Position numbers and translations under genes: made by a program
Notes under the pieces: model-generated
Seen by the model: only the letters and a program-made list of their open reading frames with translations
The model's database searches: none
Told to the model about the DNA's origin: nothing
NCBI RefSeq assembly: GCF_018812025.1
Contig: NC_063051.1
Span: 3,310,001 to 3,374,000, forward strand
DNA: 64,000 nt
From: Megalobrama amblycephala
Taxonomy: Eukaryota; Chordata; Actinopteri; Cypriniformes; Xenocyprididae
Reading direction: 5' to 3'
In this document: positions 63,819 to 64,000 of the stretch, piece by piece
Position numbering within the stretch: position 1 is the stretch's first letter
How the letters are laid out: the number at the start of each line of letters is the position of its first letter

Positions 63819-64000
63819 TATGCCATTCCTGCAATAGGATCTCAAGGCCACAAATTCACGTCACAAATCTCAACAACATGATCTTATGATCTCAAAACAA
63901 TGAGGACATGTGATCACATTCCCATGAGTTCATATGTCATTGCCACAGCAGAACTAGCCGGAGCGTCCCTGTTTTGTGATGTTTCTCTGATGATGTTGTG
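63777..64000. other. cask intron 23, to window edge
   Basis: Begins with (GT)n (63776-63818). No exon seen. Confidence 0.6.

Overview
This window is vertebrate genomic DNA, very probably from a cyprinid or other cypriniform fish. The genes are split by short GT-AG introns. CA/GT microsatellites are very dense, and many short inverted-repeat DNA transposons of types common in cyprinids are present, together with a defective L2-type LINE and a tRNA-derived SINE. There are no prokaryotic, CRISPR or phage features.

Four genes can be supported. (1) Minus strand, 31-2420: the first eight coding exons of a sciellin gene (scel), which runs off the left edge. (2) Plus strand, about 11755-18625: fbxl3, the F-box/LRR receptor that sends cryptochromes to SCF-mediated degradation. 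It has a CpG-rich non-coding exon 1 and four coding exons, and the last exon carries a one-base frameshift. (3) Plus strand, about 21500 to beyond the right edge: cask, a CaMK-like kinase/L27/PDZ/SH3/guanylate-kinase scaffold. Twenty-three coding exons can be placed, and the guanylate-kinase exons lie outside. (4) Minus strand, 36430-37614, inside cask intron 5: an intact single-exon GPR34-type receptor. The human GPR34/CASK pair has the same nested, antisense arrangement.

Layout: 1-3.6 kb scel 5' half; 4.1-8.6 kb a 38-bp minisatellite of about 118 units; 8.6-11.15 kb a LINE inserted in that array; 11.75-18.6 kb fbxl3; 18.6-21.5 kb intergenic DNA; 21.5-64 kb cask. Long open frames over the minisatellite and over a 1.3-kb tetranucleotide array (29.4-30.7 kb) are artefacts of repeat periodicity.

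Most worth checking: a CpG-rich island in cask intron 14 with an ATG-containing, phase-0 candidate first exon that would give a kinase-less CASK; the consistent placement of GT tracts before acceptors and CA tracts after donors; a 13-codon in-frame candidate exon between the PDZ and SH3 domains; and an 18-nt microexon whose inclusion could depend on which repeat tracts pair. Coordinates come from reading by eye. Family calls rest on remembered protein families, and no search was run.
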